Shown here one piece after another: positions 19,875-29,898 of a stretch of DNA of 64,000 nt. Position numbers and translations under genes: made by a program. Positions within the stretch are counted from its first letter, which is position 1. The number at the start of each line of letters is the position of its first letter. Under the pieces are notes generated by a model. That model did no database searches. It was given only the letters and a program-made list of their open reading frames with translations, and was not told the origin of the DNA. Source of the stretch: Hymenobacter roseosalivarius DSM 11622 (GTDB taxonomy: Bacteria > Bacteroidota > Bacteroidia > Cytophagales > Hymenobacteraceae); assembly GCF_900176135.1 (NCBI RefSeq), contig NZ_FWWW01000071.1, positions 1 through 64,000 on the forward strand, written 5' to 3'.

Positions 19875-20342
19875 ATGAGAAAGTCAAAACCAAAAAAGCG
19901 CATCCTGCTGCCTGATCCTAAATACAAGGAGACGTTAGTAACCCGTTTCGTCAACTACATGATGTATGACGGAAAGAAGAACCTAGCGTACAGCATTTTC
20001 TATGAGGCCTGCGAGCTAGTGGAGCAGCGCACCAAAGAGAGTGGCCTCGAAATGTGGCGCAAGGCCCTGAACAACGTGATGCCTACCGTAGAAGTGAAAA
20101 GTCGCCGTGTAGGTGGTGCTACCTTCCAGGTGCCGATCGAAGTTCGTCCTGACCGTCGCATCTCTGTTGGTGCCAAGTGGATGATTCAGTACGCTCGTCG
20201 TCGTGGTGAGAAGACCATGAAGGATAAACTGGCCGGCGAAATCATCGCCGCCGCTAAAGGCGAAGGTGCTTCCGTGAAGAAGAAAGACGATACGCACCGG
20301 ATGGCGGAAGCCAACAAGGCTTTCTCGCACTTCCGTTTTTAA
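19875..20342 (+). CDS. rpsG: 30S ribosomal protein S7
   Basis: S7, 155 aa. It nucleates assembly of the 30S head and contacts E-site t[33 protein letters not shown] and [24 protein letters not shown] are typical. The frame is open upstream to 19821, but that part encodes the heptad repeat. The ATG at 19875 matches the family start. Confidence 0.97.
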   Translation: MRKSKPKKRILLPDPKYKETLVTRFVNYMMYDGKKNLAYSIFYEACELVEQRTKESGLEMWRKALNNVMPTVEVKSRRVGGATFQVPIEVRPDRRISVGAKWMIQYARRRGEKTMKDKLAGEIIAAAKGEGASVKKKDDTHRMAEANKAFSHFRF

Positions 20343-20354
20343 AGGAGAAAATTA

Positions 20355-20416
20355 GGGACTTGGGGACTAAGGAGCTTCAGGAGATGTTGTATCATTTCTA
20401 CGCTCTTTAGTCCCCA
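20355..20416. repeat. Heptad repeat hairpin between rpsG and fusA
   Basis: TGGGGACTAAGGAGC (20361-20375) pairs with GCTCTTTAGTCCCCA (20402-20416) with one wobble. The surrounding bases repeat the theme with a seven-base period (GGGACTT GGGGACT AAGGAGC). The word GGGGACT and its rhythm recall short tandem heptanucleotide repeats described in cyanobacteria. It lies 25 bases ahead of the fusA start. Confidence 0.6.
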
Positions 20417-20440
20417 AGCTCTTAGGACCCTACAAATCAA

Positions 20441-22582
20441 ATGGCTAAACAAGACCTCAAATACCTCCGCAACATTGGGATTATGGCGCACATCGACGCC
20501 GGTAAGACCACGACTTCGGAGCGCATTCTGTATTATACGGGCAAAACCCACAAAATCGGGGAGGTGCACGAAGGTGCGGCCACGATGGACTGGATGGAGC
20601 AGGAGCAGGAGCGGGGCATCACGATTACGTCGGCTGCCACCACTACCTTCTGGAACTACCCGACCGACGCCAGCGGCGAACCCACTGACGAAACCAAGCA
20701 GTACAAAATCAACCTGATTGACACTCCTGGTCACGTAGACTTTACCGTAGAGGTAGAGCGCTCGTTGCGTGTATTGGATGGCGCAGTAGCGTTGTTCTGC
20801 GCAGTGTCGGGCGTGGAGCCTCAGTCGGAGACTGTATGGCGTCAGGCTGATAAGTACAAAGTGCCACGTATCTGCTTCGTCAATAAGATGGACCGTGCTG
20901 GTGCTGACTTCTTCAAGGCAGTAGCTGAGATTAAGGACAAGCTGGGCGCTAACCCCGTGCCGCTGCAAATCCCAATTGGTGCTGAAGACACGTTCAAGGG
21001 CGTGGTGGATTTGCTTACAGGCAAAGCCATCGTGTGGGATGATGCTACGCAGGGCAAAGCCTACCACGAAATCCCTGTTCCTGAGGACCTCGTGGAAACA
21101 GTGGCCGAATGGCGTCAGAAGCTGGTGGAGAGCGTTGCCGAGTATGATGACGCACTGCTGGAGAAATTCTTCGATGACCCGGACAGCATTACCCGCGAGG
21201 AGATGATGGTCGTGATCCGCCAGGCGGTTATCGACATGAAGTTCTCGCCCGTCATGTGCGGCTCGGCCTTCAAAAACAAAGGGGTGCAGTCGATGCTGGA
21301 CGGCGTAATGGCTTATCTGCCTTCGCCGCTGGATATGCCTCCCATCATTGGCACCAATCCTGATACCCACGAAGAGGAAGTTAGGGAGCCGAATACGGAA
21401 GCCCCTTTCGCAGCCTTAGCTTTCAAAATTGCTACTGACCCCTTCGTTGGTCGTTTGTGTTTCTTTCGCTGCTACAGCGGTGTGCTAGAGGCTGGCTCTT
21501 ACGTGTATAACAACCGCACGGAGAAGAAGGAGCGTATCTCGCGCCTGATGCAGATGCACTCCAACAAGCAGAACCCGATTGACCGCCTTGAGGCTGGTGA
21601 CATCGGGGCTGGTGTTGGTTTCAAAGACATCAAAACGGGTGACACGCTGACCGATGAGAAGCACAAGCTTGTGCTGGAGTCGATGAGCTTCCCTGAGCCG
21701 GTAATTGGCTACGCTATTGAGCCAAAAACGCAGGCTGACGTTGATAAGATGGGTATGGCCATTGCCAAACTCGTAGAAGAAGACCCAACTTTGACGGTAA
21801 ACACCGATCCGGAGACGGGCCAGACGATTCTGCGCGGCATGGGTGAGTTGCACCTAGAAATCATCATCGACCGGATGCGTCGCGAGTTCAAGGTGGAAAT
21901 CAACCAAGGTGCGCCGCAAGTGGCCTACAAGGAGATTTTGACCAAGAAAGTCGAGCACCGCGAAACCTATAAGAAGCAAACGGGTGGCCGTGGTAAGTTC
22001 GGCGACATCGTATTCGAGCTTGGTCCGAAAGAGACCGAGCCAGAGAAGCCTGGTTTTGAGTTTGAGAATGGCATCGTAGGTGGTGTGATTCCCCGCGAAT
22101 TTATTGCGCCGATTCAGAAAGGTTTTGAGGAAGCCATGAAAAACGGCCCTCTGGCCGGTTTCCCCTTGGACTCGATGAAAGTGCGCCTGTTCCACGGCTC
22201 CTTCCACGACGTTGACTCCGACGCGTTGTCGTTTGAGTTGGCTGCCCGTGGTGGTTTCCGCGAAGCTGCCCGTCAGGCCGGCCCCAAGATTCTGGAGCCC
22301 ATCATGGCCGTTGAGGTAGTTTGCCCGGATGAGTATACGGGTCCCGTAACTGGTGACTTGAACCGTCGTCGGGGACTGATGAAAGGCATGGACACCAAAG
22401 CTGGTGCTCAGCTCATCAAGGCCGACGTACCGCTGTCGGAACTGTTCGGTTACGTTACCGATCTGCGCACTATTTCTTCGGGTCGCGCTTCAGCTTCCCT
22501 GACCTTCTCACACTACGAGCAAGTACCGAATAACCTAGCGGAAGGCATTGTTGCTAAAGCCAAAGGTCACGCCGTTCGCTAA
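20441..22582 (+). CDS. fusA: Elongation factor G
   Basis: EF-G, 713 aa. This translocase GTPase also works with RRF in ribosome recycling. [18 protein letters not shown] and NKMDRAG form the GTPase site, and [11 protein letters not shown] lies in switch I. Domains III-V follow in normal order to KAKGHAVR. It sits in the str operon between rpsG and rpsJ. No separate tuf follows, because tuf lies ahead of secE here. Confidence 0.98.
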   Translation: MAKQDLKYLRNIGIMAHIDAGKTTTSERILYYTGKTHKIGEVHEGAATMDWMEQEQERGITITSAATTTFWNYPTDASGEPTDETKQYKINLIDTPGHVDFTVEVERSLRVLDGAVALFCAVSGVEPQSETVWRQADKYKVPRICFVNKMDRAGADFFKAVAEIKDKLGANPVPLQIPIGAEDTFKGVVDLLTGKAIVWDDATQGKAYHEIPVPEDLVETVAEWRQKLVESVAEYDDALLEKFFDDPDSITREEMMVVIRQAVIDMKFSPVMCGSAFKNKGVQSMLDGVMAYLPSPLDMPPIIGTNPDTHEEEVREPNTEAPFAALAFKIATDPFVGRLCFFRCYSGVLEAGSYVYNNRTEKKERISRLMQMHSNKQNPIDRLEAGDIGAGVGFKDIKTGDTLTDEKHKLVLESMSFPEPVIGYAIEPKTQADVDKMGMAIAKLVEEDPTLTVNTDPETGQTILRGMGELHLEIIIDRMRREFKVEINQGAPQVAYKEILTKKVEHRETYKKQTGGRGKFGDIVFELGPKETEPEKPGFEFENGIVGGVIPREFIAPIQKGFEEAMKNGPLAGFPLDSMKVRLFHGSFHDVDSDALSFELAARGGFREAARQAGPKILEPIMAVEVVCPDEYTGPVTGDLNRRRGLMKGMDTKAGAQLIKADVPLSELFGYVTDLRTISSGRASASLTFSHYEQVPNNLAEGIVAKAKGHAVR

Positions 22583-22602
22583 TTCGCTTTCAGACTTAAG
22601 AC

Positions 22603-22908
22603 ATGAACCAGAAAATTCGCATTAAACTCAAGTCCTACGATCACAATCTCGTAGACAAATCGTCCGAGAAGATCGTGAAAGCGGTGAAGGCTACGGGCGC
22701 CATCGTGAGCGGTCCTATTCCGCTACCTACCAAAAAGGAGAAGTTCACCGTTCTTCGTTCGCCCCACGTGAACAAGAAGTCGCGTGAGCAATTTCAACTC
22801 TGCACGTACAAGCGTCTCGTGGACATCTACTCGACCTCATCGAAAACGGTAGATGCCTTGATGAAGCTTGAACTGCCAAGCGGCGTAGACGTGGAAATCA
22901 AAGTCTGA
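22603..22908 (+). CDS. rpsJ: 30S ribosomal protein S10
   Basis: S10, 101 aa, in the 30S head and also the NusE antitermination partner of NusB and Nus[22 protein letters not shown], the loop [28 protein letters not shown] and the ending GVDVEIKV are diagnostic. It is 20 bases after fusA. A strong terminator follows, so it is cut off from rplC, its usual downstream neighbour. Confidence 0.97.
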   Translation: MNQKIRIKLKSYDHNLVDKSSEKIVKAVKATGAIVSGPIPLPTKKEKFTVLRSPHVNKKSREQFQLCTYKRLVDIYSTSSKTVDALMKLELPSGVDVEIKV

Positions 22909-22929
22909 GGACTGGTTTCAATAGCTCAT

Positions 22930-22964
22930 AAAAAGCCCCCCAGAAATATTCTGGGGGGCTTTTT
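22930..22964. terminator. Terminator made of two inverted GCCCCCCAG words
   Basis: The 16-bp perfect stem AAAAAGCCCCCCAGAA (22930-22945) pairs with 22949-22964 across a three-base loop, ending in a run of six T. It closes the rpsL-rpsJ transcript 21 bases after rpsJ and lies directly before the next open frame. Confidence 0.9.
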
Positions 22965-22968
22965 TGCT

Positions 22969-24285
22969 ATGTTGCATCATCCCTGCTCATCAATTTATTT
23001 CTCTATAGTGTCTTTTGTTACCATCCTTAGTGCTAAGCGTACGGAAGCAGCAACGATAGTAAGCGTTGGGCTACTGCTTATTGGCCTCTTTACAAATGAT
23101 TTTCTGCCAGCGTTTTCTGGCATAGGAACACTAAGCATAGGTCTAACTGCTTTGCTACACACTGTCGGACATCGACATATTGTGCAAAAGAAGCATTGGC
23201 GGGTATATAGTGCACTGACGGGGGTATTCTTCCTGCATGTAGTGGCAGGGCTTAACACGAGTGAGGCAAATAGGGAAGAATACTGGGTCGATATTTTTCA
23301 GCAGCTTCCTTTTCTGGTATTGCCTGCGGCCTTCTGGCTCCTGCCGCCGCTATCATCGCTGGCTTTACAGCGATTATACCTGTTGTTTTACTACCTAGTG
23401 GTAGCTTCAGCACTTGGCAGTACAGGCTACTACTTGATGCACAGAGCTGAAATTGATCAGCTCTATTATCAATCCCAGATAATTCCGACTGTACCGGACT
23501 ATATCCGGTTTAGCCTGATGGTTACGTTTGCTATAGCTATCGGAAGCCTATTTTTGATCAACCAGGCAATAGCAGGCCGCCATCGGCTGCTAGTATTGCT
23601 AACAACCATTTTTCTAATCCTGTATTTGTACTTATTAGCCGTACGCAGCGGGTTGGTAGCCTTTAACGCGCTTGGTCTTGTGGTAATAGGATGGTCATGG
23701 CAAACGCGCCATTATAAATGGGCACTTGGAGCAGGAGGGATGCTGCTTATACTTCCACTGATGAGTTTTATATGTTTTCCAACCTTCCACAATAAGTACT
23801 ATAATACCCAAGACGATGTGAGTAGAGTAGAGAAAGCAGGCTCAGCCAACAATTTTTCGTTGGTAGGACGAGTGTACTCCTATAAAGTAGGGCTCCAAAT
23901 CGCGCAGGCTCACCCATTAATAGGGGTAGGTAAAGCAGACATGGAAGACGAAGTAGCTGTTTATTATCAGGACGACTTTCCTGCTATAGAACCAACTGCC
24001 TACTTATTGCCACACAATCAGTTTCTATACTACCTGGTAGCTTTTGGCGGATTGGGACTATTTGTCTTTAATGTCTGCTTTTACTACCCTTTATACTGGT
24101 CATGGCCTAACATAGCTCCCTTACTGATTGCTCAGTACATAATTATTTCCTTGTCTTTTTTGGTAGAATACACTCTTGATCAAAAGAATCAAGTGGGCTT
24201 ATTATTCACACTGCTCTTTCTATTAATGCCAATAAATGGCCTGATGCTGCCAACCCGACAAGAAGTGGACTGGCGACCTAGCTAG
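22969..24285 (+). CDS. O-antigen ligase / polymerase family membrane protein
   Basis: A 438-aa integral membrane protein with about 10-12 hydrophobic segments. The C-terminal half has the Wzy_C / O-antigen ligase pattern: RVYSYKVGLQIAQAHPLIGVG, then LPHNQFLYYLVAFGGLGLFVF. Such proteins join or polymerise undecaprenol-linked glycans on the periplasmic side. The ATG at 22969 is only five bases after the terminator stem. A GTG at 23008 is an alternative start, and no promoter was recognised. The coding sequence looks AT-richer than the ribosomal genes around it, as if inserted between rpsJ and rplC. The precise glycan is unknown. Confidence 0.8.
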   Translation: MLHHPCSSIYFSIVSFVTILSAKRTEAATIVSVGLLLIGLFTNDFLPAFSGIGTLSIGLTALLHTVGHRHIVQKKHWRVYSALTGVFFLHVVAGLNTSEANREEYWVDIFQQLPFLVLPAAFWLLPPLSSLALQRLYLLFYYLVVASALGSTGYYLMHRAEIDQLYYQSQIIPTVPDYIRFSLMVTFAIAIGSLFLINQAIAGRHRLLVLLTTIFLILYLYLLAVRSGLVAFNALGLVVIGWSWQTRHYKWALGAGGMLLILPLMSFICFPTFHNKYYNTQDDVSRVEKAGSANNFSLVGRVYSYKVGLQIAQAHPLIGVGKADMEDEVAVYYQDDFPAIEPTAYLLPHNQFLYYLVAFGGLGLFVFNVCFYYPLYWSWPNIAPLLIAQYIIISLSFLVEYTLDQKNQVGLLFTLLFLLMPINGLMLPTRQEVDWRPS

Positions 24286-24375
24286 CTCGGCTGTTTTCAG
24301 TCGGAATTGATTGATATAGAGCCTAAAGCTGGAAACCATGAAAGATGACCTCTGTGAAAATATTTTAGAGCCGGG

Positions 24376-24407
24376 TTTGAAAAAGGTATTAAAATTTCCT
24401 AGCTTTG
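24376..24407 (+). promoter_or_regulatory. Promoter of the rplC-led S10 cluster
   Basis: TTTG (24376-24379), 20 bases, then TAGCTTTG (24400-24407) followed by CACTCCC. It restarts transcription of the ribosomal cluster after the inserted membrane-protein gene. Confidence 0.78.
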
Positions 24408-24420
24408 CACTCCCATTACG

Positions 24421-24441
24421 AAAACGCCATGCGGGCGTTTT
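24421..24441 (+). promoter_or_regulatory. Leader hairpin upstream of rplC
   Basis: AAAACGCC (24421-24428) pairs with GGCGTTTT (24434-24441) around a five-base loop, followed by CTCTATGTC. It sits 10-15 bases after the predicted transcript start, in the 5' leader of the S10 cluster. It could act as an attenuator, but the downstream U-tract is short. Confidence 0.45.
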
Positions 24442-24471
24442 CTCTATGTCTTTTAATTAAACCAAAAACGA

Positions 24472-25092
24472 ATGCCTGGCATCATCGGTAAAAAAATCGG
24501 TATGACAAGCCTCTTCACTCCGGACGGGAAGAACATTCCCTGTACGCTCATCGAAGCGGGTCCGTGCGTAGTGACGCAGGTTAAGACTATCGAAAAGGAC
24601 GGCTACACGGCTGTTCAGCTCGGTTACGGCGAGAAAAAAGCCAAAAATACCACCAAAGCACTAGCTGGTCACTTCGCTAAAGCCGGGACTACTCCCAAAA
24701 GAAAACTTGTTGAGTTCCGCCTCGACGCAGAGTCTACGTACGCTGCCGGTGCCGAAATCAAGGCTGACCTCTTCGAGGAAGGTGAGTTTGTTGACGTAGT
24801 AGGGACCTCAAAAGGTAAGGGTTTCCAAGGTGTTGTGAAGCGTTACAACTTTGCTGGTGTAGGCGGTCAAACCCACGGTCAGCATAACCGTCTTCGTCAC
24901 CCTGGTTCTATCGGTGCCTGCTCTTGGCCTTCACGCGTATTCAAAGGAATGCGCATGGGTGGTCGTATGGGTGGTGACCGTGTGAAAATCCAGAACTTGA
25001 AGGTAATGCGCATTGTAGCCGACAAAAACCTGATTCTGGTTAGCGGCTCGGTTCCCGGCGCCAAGAATTCTTACGTGGTCCTGGAAAAATAA
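24472..25092 (+). CDS. rplC: 50S ribosomal protein L3
   Basis: L3, 206 aa, one of the first proteins to bind 23S rRNA, near the peptidyl-transferase centre. [37 protein letters not shown] and [23 protein letters not shown] are typical. It is the first gene after the recognised promoter and is followed closely by rplD. Confidence 0.97.
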   Translation: MPGIIGKKIGMTSLFTPDGKNIPCTLIEAGPCVVTQVKTIEKDGYTAVQLGYGEKKAKNTTKALAGHFAKAGTTPKRKLVEFRLDAESTYAAGAEIKADLFEEGEFVDVVGTSKGKGFQGVVKRYNFAGVGGQTHGQHNRLRHPGSIGACSWPSRVFKGMRMGGRMGGDRVKIQNLKVMRIVADKNLILVSGSVPGAKNSYVVLEK

Positions 25093-25098
25093 CGCGAG

Positions 25099-25737
25099 AT
25101 GGAACTGTCAGTATATAACATTAAAGGTGAAGACACTGGCCGTAAGGTCACGCTGTCTGACGCCATCTTCGGCCTAGAGCCGAATGAGCACGTGATGTAC
25201 CTCGACGTGAAGCAATACTTGGCCAATCAACGCCAAGGCACGCACAAGTCGAAGCAGCGTCACGAAGTGCAAGGCACTACCAAGAAGCTCAAAAAGCAAA
25301 AAGGTACGGGCGGTGCTCGCGCTGGTAGCATGAAGTCACCTGTATTCATCGGTGGTGGTCGCGTATTTGGCCCCCAGCCTCGTGATTATGGCTTCAAGCT
25401 CAACAAAAAGACAAAGCGGGTTGCTCGTTTGTCAGCCCTGAGCACCTTGGCTCAGGAAGGCAAAGTAGCTTTGGTAGAAACTATCACACTAGATGCTCCC
25501 CGCACGAAAGACTTTCTTTCGATTCTAACTAGTCTGAAGCTGAATAACGGCAAGAAAACTCTGCTCGTAACAGGCGAAGCCAACAAGAACGTGCTGCTAT
25601 CGGCGCGCAACATTCAGAAAGTGACCGTGGCTACGCCAATCGCTTTGAATACGCACGACCTGCTCAACACGGATACGCTGTTGCTGTCGGAAGACGGGCT
25701 GAAGTCGTTGGAACAACTTTATACCCCTGCTGAGTAA
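25099..25737 (+). CDS. rplD: 50S ribosomal protein L4
   Basis: L4, 212 aa, lining the exit tunnel with a long loop (RQGTHKSKQRHEVQGTTKKLKKQKGTGGARAGSMKSPVFIGGGRVFGP). In E. coli it represses its own S10 operon; whether it does so here is not visible. Its stop overlaps the rplW start by one base. Confidence 0.97.
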   Translation: MELSVYNIKGEDTGRKVTLSDAIFGLEPNEHVMYLDVKQYLANQRQGTHKSKQRHEVQGTTKKLKKQKGTGGARAGSMKSPVFIGGGRVFGPQPRDYGFKLNKKTKRVARLSALSTLAQEGKVALVETITLDAPRTKDFLSILTSLKLNNGKKTLLVTGEANKNVLLSARNIQKVTVATPIALNTHDLLNTDTLLLSEDGLKSLEQLYTPAE

Positions 25738-26024
25738 TGAGCACGTTGAAGAAACCCATTGTGACCGAAAAGGCCACGGCTCTGAACGAAAAAGGTCAAT
25801 ATGCTTTCGAAGTAGAGCGTACAGCTAATAAGGTTCAGATCAAAAAAGAGATTGAGCAGATGTATGGTGTCACGGTAACGGGCATTAGCACGATCCGCAC
25901 CAACGGCAAAATGAAGTCTAAATTCCAGAAAGGTGGTGCTGTTAGCGGCCGTCGCCCACACGGAAAGAAGGCTATCGTAACTGTGAAAGAAGGTGATATC
26001 ATCGACTTCTATAGCGGTATATAA
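25737..26024 (+). CDS. rplW: 50S ribosomal protein L23
   Basis: L23, 95 aa, at the tunnel exit, where trigger factor and SRP dock. The start KKPIVTEKATALNEKGQYAFEV and VTGISTIRTNGKMKSKFQKGG are diagnostic. It is translationally coupled to rplD (TAATGA). Confidence 0.96.
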   Translation: MSTLKKPIVTEKATALNEKGQYAFEVERTANKVQIKKEIEQMYGVTVTGISTIRTNGKMKSKFQKGGAVSGRRPHGKKAIVTVKEGDIIDFYSGI

Positions 26025-26058
26025 GGAGAGCTTACTCGCAAGCGCATTTTAAGATAAA

Positions 26059-26886
26059 ATGGCACTCAAAAAACTAAGACCAACATCACCGGGTCAACGA
26101 TTTCGCATCGCCCCGGCCTTCGACGAGATAACCACGTCGACGCCGGAGAAATCGTTGTTGGCACCCATGGAAAAATCCGGTGGCCGAAACAATTCGGGTA
26201 AAATGTCTAACCGCTACATCGGTGGTGGACATAAGCAGAAGTATCGCATCATCGACTTCAAGCGTGATAAAGCTGGTGTTCCAGCCACGGTAAAGACGAT
26301 TGAGTACGATCCTAACCGCACGGCGCGTATCGCTCTGCTCAGCTACGCCGATGGTGAGAAGCGTTATATAATCGCTCCCGCTGGCTTAGAAGTAGGAACT
26401 ACAGTAGTTGCTGGCCCTGGGGTCGCTCCTGAAGTAGGCAATGCATTGGTATTGCGTGAAATGCCCCTCGGTACTATCGTTCATAACATTGAATTGATGC
26501 CTGGCGGTGGCGCCTCTATCGCTCGCTCAGCTGGTACATATGCTCAGTTGGTAGCTCGCGAAGACAAATACGCTACGCTGAAATTGCCTTCCGGCGAGAT
26601 GCGTATGGTACTCGTTACCTGCATGGCTACGGTCGGTACTGTTTCTAATGGCGACCATATGAATGTGCGTCTCGGTAAAGCCGGTCGTAACCGTTGGATG
26701 GGTCGTCGTCCACGTGTTCGTGGTGTTGCCATGAACCCAGTCGATCACCCAATGGGTGGTGGTGAAGGTAAGTCGTCGGGTGGTCACCCACGTAGCCGTA
26801 ACGGTATCTTCGCTAAGGGTCAGAAGACTCGCAACAAGAATAAGTACTCCGAGCAACTCATCGTAAACCGTAAAGGCAAAAAGTAA
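26059..26886 (+). CDS. rplB: 50S ribosomal protein L2
   Basis: L2, 275 aa, needed for subunit joining and close to the peptidyl-transferase centre. [29 protein letters not shown] and the universally conserved [25 protein letters not shown] segment are intact. It lies between rplW and rpsS. Confidence 0.98.
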   Translation: MALKKLRPTSPGQRFRIAPAFDEITTSTPEKSLLAPMEKSGGRNNSGKMSNRYIGGGHKQKYRIIDFKRDKAGVPATVKTIEYDPNRTARIALLSYADGEKRYIIAPAGLEVGTTVVAGPGVAPEVGNALVLREMPLGTIVHNIELMPGGGASIARSAGTYAQLVAREDKYATLKLPSGEMRMVLVTCMATVGTVSNGDHMNVRLGKAGRNRWMGRRPRVRGVAMNPVDHPMGGGEGKSSGGHPRSRNGIFAKGQKTRNKNKYSEQLIVNRKGKK

Positions 26887-26889
26887 GCA

Positions 26890-27168
26890 ATGGCACGTTC
26901 GCTAAAAAAAGGGCCGTACATTGACTTCCGGCTCGAGAAGAAAGTAACAGCGATGGAAGGTTCCGGCAAAAAGTCGGTTATCAAAACCTGGTCGCGCCGC
27001 TCCATGATCTCCCCTGATTTCGTGACGCACACCTTCGCGGTACATAACGGTAACAAGTTTATTCCGGTGTACGTGACTGAAAACATGGTTGGCCACAAGC
27101 TCGGTGAGTTCGCACCCACGCGCAACTTCCGTGGCCACGTAGCCAAAAAAGATAAAGGTAAGCGCTAA
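26890..27168 (+). CDS. rpsS: 30S ribosomal protein S19
   Basis: S19, 92 aa, in the 30S head contacting A-site tRNA and L5. [64 protein letters not shown] is the conserved core. Only three bases separate it from rplB. Confidence 0.97.
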   Translation: MARSLKKGPYIDFRLEKKVTAMEGSGKKSVIKTWSRRSMISPDFVTHTFAVHNGNKFIPVYVTENMVGHKLGEFAPTRNFRGHVAKKDKGKR

Positions 27169-27169
27169 G

Positions 27170-27649
27170 ATGGAAGCAACAGCTAAACTCCGCAATGTGC
27201 CTACCTCGCCTCGTAAGATGCGTCTGGTAGCCGATATGGTCCGCGGTCAGAAAGTGACCCGCGCCTTGGGCTTGCTAAAGTTTGAAGCCAATTCAGGTGC
27301 TGAGCGCATCGAGAAATTGCTTCTCTCAGCTTTGTCTAACTGGCAGCAGAAGAATGAAGACGAGCGCATCGAAGACGCTAACCTTTACATCAAAGAGATA
27401 TTCGTTGATGAAGGTCGTCAGTTGAAGCGTTTACGTCCTGCTCCTCAGGGTCGCGGTCACCGCATCCGAAAGCGCAGCAACCATGTGACGTTGGTAATTG
27501 ATTCGAAGGTTGAGCCACTTGGTAGCAAAGCTGCTGTTAAGCAAGCCTCCGAGCAAAAGCCGACTGAAGCAAAAGCTAGTGCTACTCGCACCCGTCGTAG
27601 CTCGACTAAGAAAACCACTACTGAAAAAACGGCTGAAGCCACCGCATAA
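27170..27649 (+). CDS. rplV: 50S ribosomal protein L22 with long C-terminal tail
   Basis: L22, 159 aa. The first 115 residues are standard ([28 protein letters not shown]; the tunnel hairpin [31 protein letters not shown]). The remaining 40 or so are a low-complexity Ala/Thr/Lys/Glu/Arg tail absent from E. coli L22 (110 aa). The globular part lines the nascent-chain tunnel. The role of the tail is unknown. Confidence 0.96.
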   Translation: MEATAKLRNVPTSPRKMRLVADMVRGQKVTRALGLLKFEANSGAERIEKLLLSALSNWQQKNEDERIEDANLYIKEIFVDEGRQLKRLRPAPQGRGHRIRKRSNHVTLVIDSKVEPLGSKAAVKQASEQKPTEAKASATRTRRSSTKKTTTEKTAEATA

Positions 27650-27654
27650 GCACT

Positions 27655-28545
27655 ATGGGACAGAAAGTAAATCCGGTTGGCTTCCGCTTAGGTGTCATCA
27701 AAGGATGGGACTCGAACTGGTACGGCGGTAAGGACTTCGCCGACAAGCTGGTAGAGGACGAGAAAATCCGCAAATACATCCTTGCTCGTATTCCGAAAGG
27801 CGGTATTTCCCGCATCGTAATCGAGCGTACTCTGAAGCGCATCACCATTACTATCAACACGGCTCGTCCAGGTGTAGTTATCGGTAAAGGCGGTCAGGAA
27901 GTTGATAAGATCAAAGATGAACTAAAGCAGATTACCAGCAAAGACGTTCAGATCAACATCTTCGAAATTAAGCGTCCGGAACTTGATGCTAAACTAGTAG
28001 GTGAGAGCATTGCTCAGCAGCTACAGGCTCGTATCTCGTTCCGTCGTGCAATGAAGCAAGCTATTCAGGCTGCAATGCGTGTAGGCGCTGAAGGCATCAA
28101 AGTGCAGTGTGGTGGTCGTCTTGGCGGCGCTGAAATTGCTCGCTCGGAGCAGTACAAAGAGGGGCGTACTCCACTGCACACATTGCGCGCTGACATTGAT
28201 TACGCTTTGTCAGAAGCTCAAACTGTGTACGGTAAGATTGGTATCAAAGTGTGGATAATGCGTGGTGAGGTATTTGGCAAGCCAGACTTGTCGCCTAACC
28301 AGCAGCCCGCCAACCAGGGTACTGATAGCCGTGGCGGTAATGACCGTGGCCCACGTGGTGAGCGTGGCGACCGTGGTGGTGATCGTGGCCCACGCCGTGA
28401 CCGTAATGATCGTGGCGGTGAAGGCCGTGGTGATCGTGGCGGTGACAACCGTGGTGGTCAAGGCCAGGGTGGTGGCCCACGTCGCAACAGCGGTGCTGGT
28501 GCTCCTGGGGGGCAAAACCGCGGTGGCGGTGCTCCTCGTCGCTAA
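27655..28545 (+). CDS. rpsC: 30S ribosomal protein S3 with Arg-Gly-rich tail
   Basis: S3, 296 aa. The standard core runs to about residue 210 ([25 protein letters not shown] motif [16 protein letters not shown]; the C-terminal domain ends [10 protein letters not shown]). About 85 residues of Gly, Arg, Asp and Asn follow, with many RGG, GDRG and GGDRG units. The DNA there is near-repetitive (28321-28530). S3 lines the mRNA entry tunnel and belongs to the ribosomal mRNA-unwinding site. RGG-type tails commonly bind RNA, so a contact with incoming mRNA is a plausible inference. An inverted GCCCCCCAG word is at 28505. Confidence 0.96.
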   Translation: MGQKVNPVGFRLGVIKGWDSNWYGGKDFADKLVEDEKIRKYILARIPKGGISRIVIERTLKRITITINTARPGVVIGKGGQEVDKIKDELKQITSKDVQINIFEIKRPELDAKLVGESIAQQLQARISFRRAMKQAIQAAMRVGAEGIKVQCGGRLGGAEIARSEQYKEGRTPLHTLRADIDYALSEAQTVYGKIGIKVWIMRGEVFGKPDLSPNQQPANQGTDSRGGNDRGPRGERGDRGGDRGPRRDRNDRGGEGRGDRGGDNRGGQGQGGGPRRNSGAGAPGGQNRGGGAPRR

Positions 28546-28583
28546 CCCATTCTCATTTCTCGAATCTATATTTTTCGATAATC

Positions 28584-29006
28584 ATGTTACAACCGAAAAG
28601 GACCAAGTATCGCAAGATGCAAAAGGGTCGCGTAACAGGCTTAGCCTACCGCGGCAGCTCCATTGACTTCGGTTCATTCGCTATCAAGTCGCTGGAAACT
28701 GCGTGGATTACGGCTCGCCAAATTGAGGCGGCTCGTATCGCCATGACCCGTGCTATGAAGCGTGAAGGTCAAGTTTGGATCCGCATTTTCCCTGACAAGC
28801 CTATTACCAAGAAGCCTGCTGAAGTGCGGATGGGTAAAGGTAAAGGCTCACCTGAGTATTGGGTAGCCATTGTACACCCCGGCACTATCATGTTCGAATC
28901 GGACGGCGTTCCGCTCGAGGTAGCCCAGGAGTCACTGCGTCTAGCGGCGCAAAAGTTGCCCGTGAAGACCAAGTTTGTTGTTCGTCGCGACTACGTAGAA
29001 AACTAG
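28584..29006 (+). CDS. rplP: 50S ribosomal protein L16
   Basis: L16, 140 aa, near the A-site tRNA elbow. [38 protein letters not shown] and [31 protein letters not shown] are diagnostic. It follows rpsC and precedes rpmC. Confidence 0.97.
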   Translation: MLQPKRTKYRKMQKGRVTGLAYRGSSIDFGSFAIKSLETAWITARQIEAARIAMTRAMKREGQVWIRIFPDKPITKKPAEVRMGKGKGSPEYWVAIVHPGTIMFESDGVPLEVAQESLRLAAQKLPVKTKFVVRRDYVEN

Positions 29007-29010
29007 TAAG

Positions 29011-29223
29011 ATGAAAAACGCTGATATCCGTGCTCTCTCAGTAGAAGAGCTAAAGAACCAGATCAAAACCGAACAGACTAGCGGTCAGTCGCTGCGTTTC
29101 GCGCACGCCATCTCTCCCCTAGAGAATCCGATTCGCCTGAAGCATAGCCGCAAGAACGTAGCTCGTCTGAAGACTGAGTTGACCCGCCGCGAGAACGAGC
29201 AGGCAAACCAAACTGCTAAATAA
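29011..29223 (+). CDS. rpmC: 50S ribosomal protein L29
   Basis: L29, 70 aa, a two-helix protein at the tunnel exit beside L23. It shows the usual pattern [54 protein letters not shown]. It lies between rplP and rpsQ with two to four base spacers. Confidence 0.94.
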   Translation: MKNADIRALSVEELKNQIKTEQTSGQSLRFAHAISPLENPIRLKHSRKNVARLKTELTRRENEQANQTAK

Positions 29224-29225
29224 CG

Positions 29226-29516
29226 ATGGCAACCAACACAGATCAGCAGACTCCCGCTACTATTGAGCGGAATATGCGCAAAGAGATTATTGGGCGTGTG
29301 TCTAGCTCCAAAATGGATAAATCTATCACAGTAGTGGTAGAGGAAAAGCAGAAACACCCCATCTATGGCAAGTTCGTGAGCAAGACTACCAAGTTCATGG
29401 CTCATGATGAAAACAACGAATGTGGTGAAGGTGATACCGTACGGATTATGTCCACACGGCCGCTAAGCAAAAACAAGCGTTGGAGGTTAGTAGAAATCGT
29501 AGAGCGCGCCAAGTAA
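29226..29516 (+). CDS. rpsQ: 30S ribosomal protein S17
   Basis: S17, 96 aa, an OB-fold primary 16S rRNA binder. The core [75 protein letters not shown] is standard. About 13 residues precede it. Confidence 0.96.
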   Translation: MATNTDQQTPATIERNMRKEIIGRVSSSKMDKSITVVVEEKQKHPIYGKFVSKTTKFMAHDENNECGEGDTVRIMSTRPLSKNKRWRLVEIVERAK

Positions 29517-29517
29517 G

Positions 29518-29886
29518 ATGATACAACAAGAATCCCGTCTGACCGTCGCTGATAATAGCGGCGCAAAAGAAGTGCTCTGCATCCGTGTCCTCGGGGGCAC
29601 TGGTAAGAAATATGCTAGCGTAGGCGATAAGATCGTTGTTTCGATCAAGTCGGCTATACCATCTGGCAACGCTAAGAAAGGCACTGTATCAAGAGCGGTT
29701 GTCGTCCGCACGAAGAAAGAAGTACGTCGCAAAGACGGTTCTTACATTCGTTTCGATGACAACGCTGCGGTATTACTTAACAACAACGATGAGCCCCGCG
29801 GTACCCGCATCTTCGGACCTGTGGCTCGTGAGTTGCGTGAGCGCCAGTTTATGAAAATTGTTTCACTGGCCCCTGAGGTTCTATAA
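29518..29886 (+). CDS. rplN: 50S ribosomal protein L14
   Basis: L14, 122 aa, at the subunit interface. It opens [26 protein letters not shown] and ends [23 protein letters not shown], as expected. Only one base separates it from rpsQ. Confidence 0.98.
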   Translation: MIQQESRLTVADNSGAKEVLCIRVLGGTGKKYASVGDKIVVSIKSAIPSGNAKKGTVSRAVVVRTKKEVRRKDGSYIRFDDNAAVLLNNNDEPRGTRIFGPVARELRERQFMKIVSLAPEVL

Positions 29887-29898
29887 GCATAGTAGCAA

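Noticed and set aside
20339..21370. A 343-codon open frame antisense to fusA
   Set aside because: Opposite a conserved essential gene, with no family features or promoter.
24338..24460. A 40-codon open frame upstream of rplC
   Set aside because: It spans the predicted rplC promoter and leader hairpin, and its protein has no recognisable features.
28210..28515. Antisense low-complexity frames over the rpsC tail
   Set aside because: They only mirror the repetitive Arg-Gly codons of S3.
28321..28530. Repetitive DNA considered as a CRISPR or tandem-repeat array
   Set aside because: The repeats are short, imperfect and in frame with S3 as Arg-Gly codons. There are no spacers of fixed length.
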